From assembly GCA_946481965.1 (NCBI GenBank), contig CAMLPN010000001.1, forward strand, positions 56,480-120,479: a stretch of 64,000 nt of DNA, in the 5' to 3' direction. This stretch comes from an uncultured Neisseriaceae bacterium. Its GTDB lineage: Bacteria; Pseudomonadota; Gammaproteobacteria; Burkholderiales; Neisseriaceae. The notes under the pieces were generated by a model that saw nothing but the letters and a program-made list of their open reading frames with translations, had not been told where the DNA came from and ran no database searches. Below, in pieces: positions 49,847 to 59,781 of the stretch (position 1 is the first letter of the stretch; the number at the start of each line of letters is the position of its first letter). The position numbers and the translations under genes were made by a program.

Positions 49847-51031
49847 ATGGATAGTAATGATTTTTGGATGTGGCTAGCACCGGTAATTCTTTTACCGGTA
49901 TTTTTTGCCATGGGCTGGTTTGCTGCTCGAGTGGATATGCGCACTGTTTTAAAGCAAGCCAAAGCAATTCCAGAGGGATTTTATAAAAGTCTGGATGCTT
50001 TGGTTGAGCATAAAAGCGGAGTGGCTGTGCGGGCATTGGCAGAAGTGGTAGATCAGCAAAATGATGCCCAACAAAGTACTTATGAATTGCACTTGACATT
50101 AGGTAAATTATATCGCCAGCGAGGCGAAAATGATAAAGCCATTAATTTACATAAACGATTACTAGATTCTCCGGATACAATTGATGAGAGGCGGGATAAT
50201 GTCACATTTGAGCTGGGACAAGATTTTCAGGCAGCCGGACTTGTCGATCGGGCTGAGCAGATTTTTGTTGGTTTAGAACAGGGCAGTAAGGCTAGAGCTG
50301 CACGGGAAATACTATTAAATATTTATCAGCAGGATCGCGACTGGGAAAAGGCGATCCAACTGGCGAAAGAATTAAGTGGTGGTGATCAGACATATCAGTT
50401 TGAAATTGCACAGTTTTACTGTGAACTAGCACAGCTGGCTTTTTACCAATCTGAATATCAGAAAGCACGGGAATATGCTTTTCAGGCTTTAGCTATTAAT
50501 CGTAAATGCAGCAGAGCCAACATGATTCTAGGAGATGTTGAGCTTAAACAAAAAAATTATCAGGCAGCGATTGATGCTTATAGTGCCATAGAAAAACAAA
50601 ACTATGAATACTTGAGTATGATAGGTGATCGCTTGTACGATGCTTACGATGGTTTGAATAAAGCTGCAGATGGTCTGGCCGTATTAATTGGCTATGCGCA
50701 GACATTTCCACAACTTGATTTGACTAGTGTTATTTATGAAAAATCATTACCTATCTATGGTGAGGAAATAGCTACGGAAACCGCTATAGATCTGGTGCGA
50801 CGTAAGCCGACATTAACAGGAGCTTATCGTCTGCTAGGGGTATTGCAAAATAATATAGAACCAAAGTGGCGTGTTGATGTCGATATGATGCGCTCAGTTG
50901 TGGGTTTGCAGATGCAAAAATCGGTGATGTATCGTTGTCGTCATTGTCATTTTAAATCTCAGGTTTTCTTCTGGCATTGCCCGGCCTGTAATAAATGGGA
51001 GACCTTTACCCCTAATAGAATTGATATTTAA
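49847..51031 (+). CDS. lapB: Lipopolysaccharide assembly protein B (TPR, rubredoxin-like)
   Basis: A 394-residue protein anchored by an N-terminal helix (WLAPVILLPVFFAMGWFAA). It has about nine TPR-like helical pairs and a C-terminal rubredoxin-type zinc ribbon with two CxxC pairs (RCRHCHF and HCPACNKW). LapB/YciM adapts LpxC for FtsH degradation in enterobacteria (established). The gene follows lapA by 21 bases, and the start near TTAGCAGCTAGT lacks a strong ribosome site, suggesting coupling. Neisseriaceae make LOS, so the role should carry over. Confidence 0.94.
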   Translation: MDSNDFWMWLAPVILLPVFFAMGWFAARVDMRTVLKQAKAIPEGFYKSLDALVEHKSGVAVRALAEVVDQQNDAQQSTYELHLTLGKLYRQRGENDKAINLHKRLLDSPDTIDERRDNVTFELGQDFQAAGLVDRAEQIFVGLEQGSKARAAREILLNIYQQDRDWEKAIQLAKELSGGDQTYQFEIAQFYCELAQLAFYQSEYQKAREYAFQALAINRKCSRANMILGDVELKQKNYQAAIDAYSAIEKQNYEYLSMIGDRLYDAYDGLNKAADGLAVLIGYAQTFPQLDLTSVIYEKSLPIYGEEIATETAIDLVRRKPTLTGAYRLLGVLQNNIEPKWRVDVDMMRSVVGLQMQKSVMYRCRHCHFKSQVFFWHCPACNKWETFTPNRIDI

Positions 51032-51110
51032 ACGTACTGAAAAACTGACCAACGATAATACTCATTTAAATTATTTTTATTGCGAAAACACTAATAACTG
51101 CCTCAGTCCA

Positions 51111-51839
51111 ATGAATCCTTTAATAATTGATACTCAGAACATGACTAACCATCTCAGTCCAGTGATTGTTGCACTGGATTTTGCTGATGAAAAACAGACT
51201 TTACAATTTGTGCGCCAATTATCTCCAGAATTATGCCAGATAAAAATTGGTAAGGAATTATTCACTGCGACAGGACGACATCTAGTTGAGCAGCTAGTTA
51301 ATCAGGGTTTTAAGGTTTTTCTAGATTTGAAATATCATGACATTCCTAACACTGTTGCATCTGCTTGTAAAATTGCTGCGCAGATGGGCGTTTGGATGGT
51401 AGACATGCATGCCAGTGGAGGGCAGCGCATGATGGAGGCAGCTGCTGAAGCGGTTAGTCAGTTTCAACAGCGCCCGTACCTTATTGGCGTCACTGTATTA
51501 ACCAGTCTGACCCAGACTGATCTGGCTCAGACTGGTGTTGATCGATCAATAGACGAGCAGGTAATGCATCTAGCGAGACTATCGCAGCAGTCGGGATTAG
51601 ATGGAGTGGTATGTTCGGCACAGGAGGCGGTCATATTGCGCGACCAACTTGGTAAAGAATTTTTGCTGGTTACACCTGGTATTCGCCTAAACAGCAAATC
51701 TGAAGATGATCAACGTCGTATTATGACACCGAAGGATGCTTTAGCTGCCGGTAGCAGTTATCTGGTCATGGGCCGACCGATTACCCGAAGTGCGGACCCA
51801 GTTTTATTATTGCAACAGATTAATCTGGGAATGATATAA
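51111..51839 (+). CDS. pyrF: Orotidine 5'-phosphate decarboxylase
   Basis: A 242-residue TIM-barrel enzyme making UMP. I chose MNPLIIDTQ because Neisseria PyrF begins MNPLI; the open frame extends 30 codons upstream, and MTNHLSPV ten codons downstream is an alternative. VALDFADE, then IKIGKELF, and the catalytic Asp-Lys-x-x-Asp in FLDLKYHDIPNT, are diagnostic. VTPGIR and LVMGRPITRS form the phosphate site. It is 79 bases after lapB, likely the same transcript, and ends at a bidirectional terminator. Confidence 0.96.
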   Translation: MNPLIIDTQNMTNHLSPVIVALDFADEKQTLQFVRQLSPELCQIKIGKELFTATGRHLVEQLVNQGFKVFLDLKYHDIPNTVASACKIAAQMGVWMVDMHASGGQRMMEAAAEAVSQFQQRPYLIGVTVLTSLTQTDLAQTGVDRSIDEQVMHLARLSQQSGLDGVVCSAQEAVILRDQLGKEFLLVTPGIRLNSKSEDDQRRIMTPKDALAAGSSYLVMGRPITRSADPVLLLQQINLGMI

Positions 51840-51855
51840 ATTTTGCCATATATAA

Positions 51856-51886
51856 AAAGACCTGAAATTTTATCTTTCAGGTCTTT
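51856..51886 (+). terminator. Bidirectional terminator between pyrF and ubiM-like gene
   Basis: AAAGACCTGAAA (51856-51867) and TTTCAGGTCTTT (51875-51886) form a 12-bp stem with a 7-base loop, A-rich on one side and T-rich on the other. It serves the two convergent genes. Confidence 0.9.
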
Positions 51887-51905
51887 ATTATTCCAGCATA
51901 TCGTT

Positions 51906-53120
51906 TTAGCCTGTTAATTGTAAACTGATTAATTTCTTCAGTGGTGGTAGATTATTGCTTACCCGCAGAACCAGAGATCGTACTAGTCGCGCTGGTGGAG
52001 TATCGTTAGTAAATAATGAAATCATAGCATTGGTACCATGATACAACGCTCGCGTATGAGGCATATGGTGTCTCTGATAACTGGCCAGCAAGTTTTTACT
52101 ACCAATATCTCGGCCTTGTTGAGCTGCTTCATTGATTAACCTTGCCAATATACCTACACTATTTAATCCTAAATTAAAGCCATGAGCAGTGACCGGATGC
52201 ATGCCTACAGCAGCATCGCCAATAACTGCGCTACGCTGAGCATAAAAAGCATTGGCATGAACACCTACTAACGGATAACTATGAATTGTGCTTGCTAAAG
52301 TCATTTCTCCTAGTTTGCCACGTAATTGTTGTTTAATATCTTCTTCCAGCTGGGCTGGTGTCATAGATAAAATTTGATTCACATGTTCGTTATTAATGGT
52401 AATGACACAATTAGTCAGATTTTCTTCTAACGGTAGCAGCGCCAGTGTACGACCATAATGAAAGCACTCGAAAGCGGTGTGCTGATTAGTTAAAGTATGA
52501 CGCATTCTAAAGACAATGACGGTACGACCGAAATCGTGCATTTGTGCCGCGATCCCCAACTGACGACGTACGCTGGAAAAGCGACTGTCTGCTGCTATTA
52601 AAAGCTTGCTCTTTAATATCTGACCGTTATCCATTACTGCTTCGATAGTATCCGGCTGTGTATTATTTACTTCGGTAATACTATGATCATAAATAAAGCG
52701 CACGTTTTCATAGGCTAAAACAGCTTCATAAGCAGCACGACGAATATTATGATTACTAATTAGAAATCCCAGAGAATTAGCAGGTTTGCCCCGAGCCATT
52801 GAAGGCTGTTCGAAATGTAACTGATAACTCGAAGAACCATTGATTACTTTCGCATCTCTTAATGGATAGATTTCTTCTGGTGAAATTTTTGACCAAATTT
52901 GCAATTTTTGCATCAGTTCTTTGGAATAATGAGTCAAGGCGATTTCCCGTCCGTCAAATGGCGGATCGACTAAAGTAGCTTGATCATTTTTTTCTACCAC
53001 AGTAATAGTCATACCTGATGGAGCCAATGCACGTGCCATACTCAGTCCGGCAGGACCCGCTCCGACAATCACAACATCACATTCTTCGATTAATGCAGCT
53101 GGTTGTTTTTTTGTAGTCAT
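51906..53120 (-). CDS. ubiM: FAD-dependent ubiquinone-biosynthesis hydroxylase, UbiM-like
   Basis: The 404-residue flavin monooxygenase belongs to the UbiH/UbiF/Coq6 family. The FAD motif GAGPAGLSMARAL is at about 20-32, and the second FAD motif reads GDAAVGMHPVTAHGFNLGL. In UbiH and UbiF that last part is usually HPIAGQGFN. The HPVTAHGFN form is what I recall for UbiM, the Neisseria hydroxylase of 5-demethoxyubiquinol, hence the symbol. A family-level call is firm, but the UbiM assignment rests on memory of that motif. Confidence 0.75.
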   Translation of the reverse strand: MTTKKQPAALIEECDVVIVGAGPAGLSMARALAPSGMTITVVEKNDQATLVDPPFDGREIALTHYSKELMQKLQIWSKISPEEIYPLRDAKVINGSSSYQLHFEQPSMARGKPANSLGFLISNHNIRRAAYEAVLAYENVRFIYDHSITEVNNTQPDTIEAVMDNGQILKSKLLIAADSRFSSVRRQLGIAAQMHDFGRTVIVFRMRHTLTNQHTAFECFHYGRTLALLPLEENLTNCVITINNEHVNQILSMTPAQLEEDIKQQLRGKLGEMTLASTIHSYPLVGVHANAFYAQRSAVIGDAAVGMHPVTAHGFNLGLNSVGILARLINEAAQQGRDIGSKNLLASYQRHHMPHTRALYHGTNAMISLFTNDTPPARLVRSLVLRVSNNLPPLKKLISLQLTG

Positions 53121-53283
53121 AAAAACTTATTCCGAATTCTGGTTCAGTATTATCATTTCTGCGCAGGTATAAAATTAGTGCTGCTACAGGAGCATTTAAA
53201 GCTGTTAACTAAGCAGATTTGCCAGTATTAACTCAGGCTCTGCTAGAATATCCTTATCATTAGATGATTTCAAGATTAATTTT

Positions 53284-53910
53284 ATGACAAAAATTTCTTT
53301 TCAGGATAAATTAAAGCAATTAGGCAAACAGGCTAAAGCGCAACGTCAGCTTAAGCAACAGGAAACGATCCGAATACAGCAACAAAGTTTAACTGATGAT
53401 GTGGATTTTGCCAAAGCGATGGGATCTCAGGTCATCCCTTTAAAACCGCGCAATCAATTTCAACATCCACGGGAAAAATCGTTTATTAAACCCAGACCAA
53501 AACAAACTGAATATACTGATGATAGCAGTTATTTTTACATTGGTGACAGTCAGTATGACACCATACCAGCATATTTTAGCAAAAATGGCAGAGGAAAGCA
53601 GGATATACAACGTTTACAGAACAAACACTGGCCAATTGTCGCTTATGTGGATTTGCATGGTTATCGTCAAGATGAGGCACAAGAAGTGCTGAATGAGTTT
53701 ATTGATTACGTTCAGCAGCATGGTGTTGTTGGAGAGATTGTGCATGGCAGTGGACTAGGCTCGAAAGATTATCAGCCTGTTTTAAAAAATATTGTGCGAC
53801 GCTGGCTAATGGAACATCCACAGGTTCTGGCCTATGCACAGCCTAATGAACGTAATGATGGTGCAGTTTATGTTCTGGTAAAAAGAAAACAACATAAACA
53901 TGAAGAGTGA
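53284..53910 (+). CDS. Smr-domain endonuclease-like protein
   Basis: A 208-residue protein with a charged, glutamine-rich N-terminal helix and a C-terminal Smr (MutS-related) domain from about residue 115. The DLHGY motif (VDLHGYRQDEAQ) and the HGSGLGSKD loop are the DxHG and GxG hallmarks of Smr nickases. Equivalent to SmrA/SmrB-type proteins; SmrB of E. coli cleaves mRNA at collided ribosomes (established). Which paralogue this is cannot be decided here. The ATG has no clear ribosome site. Confidence 0.88.
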   Translation: MTKISFQDKLKQLGKQAKAQRQLKQQETIRIQQQSLTDDVDFAKAMGSQVIPLKPRNQFQHPREKSFIKPRPKQTEYTDDSSYFYIGDSQYDTIPAYFSKNGRGKQDIQRLQNKHWPIVAYVDLHGYRQDEAQEVLNEFIDYVQQHGVVGEIVHGSGLGSKDYQPVLKNIVRRWLMEHPQVLAYAQPNERNDGAVYVLVKRKQHKHEE

Positions 53911-54077
53911 GTATCGACTAGATTTTTTATTTATTTTTTGCCAGTCTGAAGATTCAATATTTTGTCGGCAAATATCAACAACATTTAATATCCTGATGGT
54001 TTTGGGTTAATTGTGAAAGAACATACTTATAAAATCATCTATAATACAAAGTATATAGTTTTCTTTTATTAGTTTTA

Positions 54078-54605
54078 ATGTCAGAATCCACTCCACGCAA
54101 ACGCCTGCTGACTCAACAAGAAATCAAACTAGCACGAAATACCATAGGCAACGCCATGGATTGGTCTAAAGTGCAAATAGCCAACGGAAAATGGTGGTTA
54201 ATACATCCGCATGCCGCGATGACTTGTGGTAACACCATAGTGTTTCCCAAAAATTATTATCAATCTGATTTTAGTCGCTCTTCGAATTATAATCAGGCAT
54301 GGTTAGTGCATGAATTAATTCATGTCTGGCAGTACCAACATGGCTTTCCTATTTTGTTTGCCGGCATCATACTGGCGGCAAAAGGTGGTTACTATAAAAC
54401 GCGTGCGTATCGTTATGGCGAGTTAAGTAAAATTAAAACATTTGGTCAGCTCAATATGGAACAACAGGCGCGACTGATAGAACACTATTTTCTCGCTAAG
54501 CACGGTGATAAAAGATATGCTCCCTTACTTCCTCAATATAGGCGACTGTTAATCCCATTCTTTCAGCAACCGCATAATCGTCAACTGTTACCAATTTATT
54601 CATAA
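54078..54605 (+). CDS. Orphan zinc-protease-like protein with HELIH motif
   Basis: A 175-residue protein. WLVHELIHVWQYQHG contains an HExxH zinc motif (His78, Glu79, His82). A similar AHELTHVWQ pattern occurs in proteins annotated as Vgr-related or DUF4157-like. The N-terminal half has two Trp-rich segments (DWSKVQIANGKWWLIHPHAA). There is no signal peptide or membrane helix except a short hydrophobic run (ILFAGIILAAKGG). No T6SS, phage or toxin genes are adjacent. Whether it is an active peptidase is unknown. Confidence 0.7.
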   Translation: MSESTPRKRLLTQQEIKLARNTIGNAMDWSKVQIANGKWWLIHPHAAMTCGNTIVFPKNYYQSDFSRSSNYNQAWLVHELIHVWQYQHGFPILFAGIILAAKGGYYKTRAYRYGELSKIKTFGQLNMEQQARLIEHYFLAKHGDKRYAPLLPQYRRLLIPFFQQPHNRQLLPIYS

Positions 54606-54706
54606 AGTTGAATTAATTCGACTTCAATACCTTCACTTCATATTGTTAAAAAGACCGTAGACGAACTGGTATAATTCACGTTTTAATTCATCTTGGAAAA
54701 CAGACT

Positions 54707-55609
54707 ATGTCTAAATATGATGAAGTCTTAGCCTCTCTGAAAACTATACGTGATTTTTTACGCTATGCTGTCAGTCAATTTAATGAGGCGGAACTATTTT
54801 TTGGGCATGGCAACGATAATGCCTATGATGAGGCAGCTTATCTTATCCTGCATACATTAAATTTACCTTTAGATACCCTGACGCCTTTTTTAGATGCACG
54901 TTTGTTGCAAAATGAAAAGGCATTACTACTACAATTGATTAATCGACGTGTAAATGAGCGCATTCCTCTGGCGTATCTGACCAGGCAGGCATGGCAGGGC
55001 GAGTATGAGTTTTATGTTGATGAGCGTGTAATTGTACCCCGGTCGTTTATCTATGAACTTCTCGGTGAACCTTTACGCCCATGGATAGAATATGATGAAC
55101 TAATACATCATACCTTAGATCTTTGTACTGGTAGTGGAGCTTTAGCCATTCAACTAGCACACCACTACCCCGAAGCCAGTATTGATGCTATCGATATCAG
55201 CATTGATGCTTTAGAAGTGGCCAGTGTCAATGTACAGGCTTATGGACTTGAAAATCGCATTAATTTGATACACACAGATTTATTTACCGGTATTGACGGT
55301 ACCTATGATTTGATTGTATCCAATCCTCCGTATGTTGATGCAGAATCGGTAGCAGAACTTCCTGATGAGTATTTACATGAACCAGAATTGGCTTTAGGTA
55401 GTGGTATTGATGGACTGGATGCAACTCGGATAATTCTTCAGCAGGCAGCAAAATATCTTAATCCTCAGGGCGTGCTGTTGGTGGAGATAGGGCATAATCG
55501 TGACGTGCTAGAAGCAACTTTTCCCGAATTACCATTTACTTGGCTCAATACCAGCGGCGGCGATGGTTTTGTTTTTTTACTGACGCGCGAAGATTTATTG
55601 GCAGCATAG
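54707..55609 (+). CDS. prmB: Ribosomal protein L3 N5-glutamine methyltransferase
   Basis: A 300-residue SAM methyltransferase. The N-terminal helical domain precedes the SAM motif LDLCTGSGALAIQLA and the catalytic NPPYVDAESV (Asn-Pro-Pro-Tyr). The long N-terminal extension and ELPDEYLHEPELAL distinguish PrmB from PrmC, which methylates release factors. TATAAT at 54670-54675 is a good -10 box, and GGAAA lies nine bases before the ATG. No cotranscribed prmC/aroC neighbours are seen here. Confidence 0.93.
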   Translation: MSKYDEVLASLKTIRDFLRYAVSQFNEAELFFGHGNDNAYDEAAYLILHTLNLPLDTLTPFLDARLLQNEKALLLQLINRRVNERIPLAYLTRQAWQGEYEFYVDERVIVPRSFIYELLGEPLRPWIEYDELIHHTLDLCTGSGALAIQLAHHYPEASIDAIDISIDALEVASVNVQAYGLENRINLIHTDLFTGIDGTYDLIVSNPPYVDAESVAELPDEYLHEPELALGSGIDGLDATRIILQQAAKYLNPQGVLLVEIGHNRDVLEATFPELPFTWLNTSGGDGFVFLLTREDLLAA

Positions 55610-55650
55610 TAACAGCATCAGTGTAAAGCTTTTGTTTCATACAATCATTG

Positions 55651-56115
55651 TTACCATTCTGTAAAGGGCTTTTTGACCAAGTTATTATTATAGTAACGGG
55701 GGTCTGCCGACACTTCTTGTCCTATCCAGTCTGGTAAGCGAAAAATCTGATCAGGGGATTGTAACTCCAGTTCGGCAATAATCAATCCCTGATTGGCACA
55801 CAGAAATTCATCAATTTCCCAAACAACATCATCCACCGGTATGCGATATCGATATTTTTTAATGATTGGTTGTACAGCCAGCTGTTTTAGCATGATTTCG
55901 GCATCGGCCAAAGGTATACAATATTCAAATTCGCTGCGGCTGATACCTTTAGTAATACTTTTGATGGTTAGTGTCGCTTCATTATTTTGAATGCGAATGC
56001 GGACAGTTCGTTCTTTCACAGTTGATAGATATCCTTGCGAATAGAGTACGCCACTGGCCAGTTTACGCCAGCCATCACCTTTGACCAAAAATTTTCTTTC
56101 TATTTCCTGTGCCAT
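55651..56115 (-). CDS. CYTH-domain triphosphate tunnel protein
   Basis: A 154-residue protein beginning MAQEIERKFLV, the ExExK signature of CYTH/TTM enzymes that bind triphosphates and divalent metals in a beta-tunnel. RIRIQNNEATLTIKS and YRYRIPVDDVVWEIDEF supply further basic and acidic tunnel residues. Small bacterial CYTH proteins include inorganic triphosphatases and class IV-like adenylate cyclases; a short form like this most likely hydrolyses triphosphate. It is convergent with prmB, 41 bases apart. Confidence 0.9.
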   Translation of the reverse strand: MAQEIERKFLVKGDGWRKLASGVLYSQGYLSTVKERTVRIRIQNNEATLTIKSITKGISRSEFEYCIPLADAEIMLKQLAVQPIIKKYRYRIPVDDVVWEIDEFLCANQGLIIAELELQSPDQIFRLPDWIGQEVSADPRYYNNNLVKKPFTEW

Positions 56116-56558
56116 ATGTTTTCCAGCTTTAAAGTTAAAAATAGCACCAGTAGAAAAATGTTCGGGCGCTATATTATTTTACCTGTTGCTTTTCAGAATG
56201 AATAGCGAAAACAATATGAGTTTTAACAGAGTATGCTTATGCTATTAATTAATGATGGTGGCTGATAATTGTAAGTTATCCAAATACAATTGATACATTT
56301 TGCCATCATAGCTTATTCAGTTTATCCAGATATGTACTAATAAAATAGATATGAAATGGCTTAAATCAGTATCCTCATTATGATTAGAATTTTCACTAAG
56401 GTATATCCAATTCCGTATTCAGACAGATCAGTTTAGCGGTAAAAAATCATCGGAAAAATAGGTCTCTTGTCTCTAATCTCTGGATGCAGAAGTTGGCCAA
56501 AAGGTAAAAAAAACGGACAGCTCAATCACTGTCCGTTTAATATCTACAGCATACCTTG
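56116..56558. other. Spacer between the CYTH gene and clpB
   Basis: This contains the CYTH gene promoter side and the clpB terminator (56511-56538). No gene was recognised in the rest. Confidence 0.5.
56511..56538 (-). terminator. Rho-independent terminator after clpB
   Basis: AAACGGACAG (56511-56520) and CTGTCCGTTT (56529-56538) make a 10-bp stem with an 8-base loop, running into eight T residues on the minus strand. Confidence 0.94.
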
Positions 56559-59132
56559 TTATGCAAATGTCAGAATACCATCTTGAGCTGTCAGCATAAT
56601 GGTGCTACCCGGTGCATAATCTCCGGCCAATAATTCTTTGGCCAAAGGATTTTCAATTTCAGTTTGAATAGCACGTTTCAATGGTCGTGCACCATAAACC
56701 GGATCAAAACCAACTTCAGCCAGAGCATCTAGCGCAGCATCATCAACCTGTAAATGCAAATCCATATTTTCCAAACGTTTACGCAGTCCGGCCAGTTGAA
56801 TATTAGCAATTGAACGAATGTTGGATTTATTCAGACTGTGAAATACCACTACTTCATCAATACGATTGATCAGTTCCGGTCGGAAATATTGTTTAACATC
56901 TTCCATTACCACTGCCTTAATGGCTGCATAGTCATCAGTATCCATTTTCTGAATTTCCTGACTACCGATATTAGAAGTCATTACAATCACAGTATTTTTA
57001 AAATCTACGGTACGTCCCTGACCATCTGTTAAGCGACCATCATCCAATACCTGTAACAGAATATTAAACACATCTGGATGCGCCTTTTCAACTTCATCCA
57101 ACAGCACTACGCTGTATGGATTGCGTCTGACCTGTTCAGTCAAATACCCACCTTCTTCGTAGCCAACATAGCCCGGAGGAGCACCTATCAGTCTGGCAAT
57201 AGAGTGTTTTTCCATATACTCAGACATGTCCACACGTATTAAATGTGTTTCACTGTCAAATAAAAAGCTCGCTAGCGTTTTACATAACTCAGTTTTACCT
57301 ACACCAGTTGGGCCTAGAAAAAGGAAACTGCCGTAGGGTTTATTAGGATCAGACAATCCGGAACGCGAACGACGAATCGCATCTGCTACCGCCCGTACAG
57401 CCTCATCTTGACCAACCACACGTTCATGCAGCACATTTTCAATTTTCAGTAATTTTTCACGTTCGCCGGCCATCATTTTCGATACTGGAATACCAGTCAT
57501 GCGCGAAACAATTTCCGCAATTTCTTCAGAACCGACTTTCGTACGCAACAGCTTATTTGGCTGGTCATTGTTCTGTCCACTATCAGCTGCCTGTAGCTGT
57601 GCTTCCAGTTTAGGAAGTTCCTCATATTGTAATTTGGCAACATCTTCCCACTTACCGGCGCGTTTAAGTGCATCCATCTTAATTTTCAAATGATCAATCT
57701 GTTCTTTAATGGTCACACTGCCTTGAGCCTTTGCACGTTCTGCTTTCCATACTTCATCCAGATCGGCGAATTCACGTTTTACATTATCCAGTTCTTCATC
57801 CAGCAATGCCAAACGCTTTATACTGGCTTCATCAGTTTCTTTAGCCAAAGATGCCCGTTCAATTTCCAGTTGAATTTCTCGTCGTTTCAGTTTATCCATG
57901 CTTTCAGGCATCGACTGGCTTTCAACTTTAATCAATGAAGCAGCTTCGTCAATCAGATCAATAGCTTTATCGGGTAAAAAGCGATCAGTAATATATCGAT
58001 TCGATAATTCAGCAGCAGCTACGATAGCCGGATCAGTAATTTCTACGCCGTGATAAATTTCATATCGTTCCTGCAAACCACGCAGAATGGCTATGGTATC
58101 TTCTACAGTTGGCTCCTTCACTAGCACTTTCTGAAAACGTCGTTCGAGAGCCGGATCTTTTTCAATATACTGGCGATATTCATCCAGCGTGGTAGCACCA
58201 ATGCAATGTAGTTCACCGCGTGCCAAGGCAGGCTTAAGCATATTACCAGCATCCATGGCACCATCTGCTTTACCGGCTCCAACCAAAGTATGAATCTCAT
58301 CGATAAAAATAATAGTATTACCTTCATCTTTAGCCAGATCATTGAGTACTGCTTTAAGGCGTTCCTCAAATTCACCACGGAATTTAGCTCCGGCGATTAA
58401 ACTGGCTAAATCCAGCATCAGTAAGCGTTTATTGCGCAAAGAATCAGGCACTTCACTATTGACAATACGCTGAGCAAGACCTTCCACAATAGCTGTTTTA
58501 CCTACACCCGGTTCACCGATTAGTACCGGATTATTTTTAGTGCGTCGTTCTAAAACTAAAATCGTGCGTCGAATTTCATCGTCGCGTCCAATTACTGGGT
58601 CAAGCTTACCCGCACGTGCCCGTTCAGTTAAATCAGTAGTATATTTCTTTAAAGCATCACGCTGATCTTCAGCATTGGGATTATCCACACTTGCTCCTCC
58701 CCGTACCGCATCAATAGCTGCATTCAATGCACTTTCAGAAGCACCAGCTTGTTTGAGAATACGGCCACATTGTCCATTTTCCTGCACTGCAGCCAGTAAA
58801 AACAATTCACTGGCAATGTAGGCATCATTGCGTTTAGCTGCAGCTTTGTCCATTAAATTCAAAATGTGCTGTAATTCAGTACTGGGTAAAATCTCACCGC
58901 CCTGACCAGACACTTTGGGCAGACCACTTATAGTAGCTTCAATTTGTTGTTTAACTTGTGCAACATTTACATTGGCTTGTGCCAGTAAAGCACTGCTACC
59001 GCTATCTTGATCATCTAATAATGCCTTTAAAACAAATACTGCCTCAAGATAGCCCGCATCCTGAGCTAATGCCATGCTTTGGGCATCCTGTAAAGCTTCC
59101 TGAAATTTGGCAGTCAATTTATCAAATCGCAT
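56559..59132 (-). CDS. clpB: ATP-dependent disaggregase ClpB (Hsp104 family)
   Basis: The 857-residue hexameric chaperone dissolves aggregates with DnaK. An N-terminal Clp domain (about 1-145) is followed by AAA+ domain 1 with Walker [10 protein letters not shown]. The long coiled middle domain is at about 405-520, and AAA+ domain 2 has GPTGVGKTE and the pore loop GYVGYEEGG. The middle domain separates it from ClpA and ClpC. GAGGAAAA precedes the ATG. A sigma-32-like promoter lies 36 bases further upstream, fitting heat-shock control. Confidence 0.98.
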   Translation of the reverse strand: MRFDKLTAKFQEALQDAQSMALAQDAGYLEAVFVLKALLDDQDSGSSALLAQANVNVAQVKQQIEATISGLPKVSGQGGEILPSTELQHILNLMDKAAAKRNDAYIASELFLLAAVQENGQCGRILKQAGASESALNAAIDAVRGGASVDNPNAEDQRDALKKYTTDLTERARAGKLDPVIGRDDEIRRTILVLERRTKNNPVLIGEPGVGKTAIVEGLAQRIVNSEVPDSLRNKRLLMLDLASLIAGAKFRGEFEERLKAVLNDLAKDEGNTIIFIDEIHTLVGAGKADGAMDAGNMLKPALARGELHCIGATTLDEYRQYIEKDPALERRFQKVLVKEPTVEDTIAILRGLQERYEIYHGVEITDPAIVAAAELSNRYITDRFLPDKAIDLIDEAASLIKVESQSMPESMDKLKRREIQLEIERASLAKETDEASIKRLALLDEELDNVKREFADLDEVWKAERAKAQGSVTIKEQIDHLKIKMDALKRAGKWEDVAKLQYEELPKLEAQLQAADSGQNNDQPNKLLRTKVGSEEIAEIVSRMTGIPVSKMMAGEREKLLKIENVLHERVVGQDEAVRAVADAIRRSRSGLSDPNKPYGSFLFLGPTGVGKTELCKTLASFLFDSETHLIRVDMSEYMEKHSIARLIGAPPGYVGYEEGGYLTEQVRRNPYSVVLLDEVEKAHPDVFNILLQVLDDGRLTDGQGRTVDFKNTVIVMTSNIGSQEIQKMDTDDYAAIKAVVMEDVKQYFRPELINRIDEVVVFHSLNKSNIRSIANIQLAGLRKRLENMDLHLQVDDAALDALAEVGFDPVYGARPLKRAIQTEIENPLAKELLAGDYAPGSTIMLTAQDGILTFA

Positions 59133-59167
59133 AATATTTTCCTCTACATAATTTTTAATTAGTACTT

Positions 59168-59195
59168 ATATGGGTATAGGAAAATCAATGTCAAG
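59168..59195 (-). promoter_or_regulatory. clpB: Heat-shock (sigma-32-like) promoter of clpB
   Basis: On the minus strand CTTGAC (59195-59190) and ACCCATAT (59175-59168) are separated by 14 bases. This is close to the sigma-32 consensus CTTGAAA, 13-15 bases, CCCCATNT. A TTGACA / TATAAG pair with an 18-base spacer overlaps it, so housekeeping sigma could also act here. Confidence 0.65.
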
Positions 59196-59533
59196 AGAGA
59201 GGATTGAAAAACTTTTAATCAATTAACATGTTAATTTAAATGATAAATGTTTACTAGATATGGGATGTATGTAACCTTTTTCAAACTAAACTGGCAGGAA
59301 GAAATACTTTTAAGCAATGGGAATGAAAATTATGATTTTATAAAAACTTTGCTGAGTAATAGATGAAATCCAGAATATTTATTAGCTAGCTTCGTTTAGC
59401 AAGATTTTATCATATTGAAATAATGAATGAAAAAAATATTCTGTTACTAAAAATTCTTATTATTGGTTTATATTAGTTATTATTTAATATTAAATATCTT
59501 TTAAAATTTCACTTGATTATGGCTATTTTCGAG

Positions 59534-59604
59534 TGCATTAGCACAGAATGATTGTGCATTAAATTTACACAAGTTGATAAGTAATGCATCATTTATTTAA
59601 TGCA
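59534..59604. repeat. Four-copy TGCATTA/TAATGCA cluster
   Basis: TGCATTA occurs at 59534 and 59555, and its inverse TAATGCA at 59582 and 59598. The outer inner-facing pair extends to TGCATTAAAT / ATTTAATGCA (59555-59564 and 59595-59604). This looks like a multi-site operator or an iteron-like array. Confidence 0.5.
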
Positions 59605-59762
59605 AACGTAAATTTAAATTTTGTGAAAAGTCAATATATCAGGTTAAAATTTCAGATGATATTCTAATAAAATATTGAAAAAAATAAGATAAAGTTTATA
59701 TAGTTTTTTTTCAGCTAAATTTTGAAAGTAAATGCTGGCTCGGCAGAATTTCACAAAAAATG

Positions 59763-59781
59763 TGTGTATATCTGTGGATAA
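59763..59781 (-). promoter_or_regulatory. Tandem DnaA-box-like sites
   Basis: The minus strand reads TTATCCACA (59781-59773, a perfect consensus DnaA box) and ATATACACA (59771-59763, one mismatch to TTATNCACA). They lie ten bases apart in the same orientation, one helical turn. Too few for a replication origin by themselves. Confidence 0.4.
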
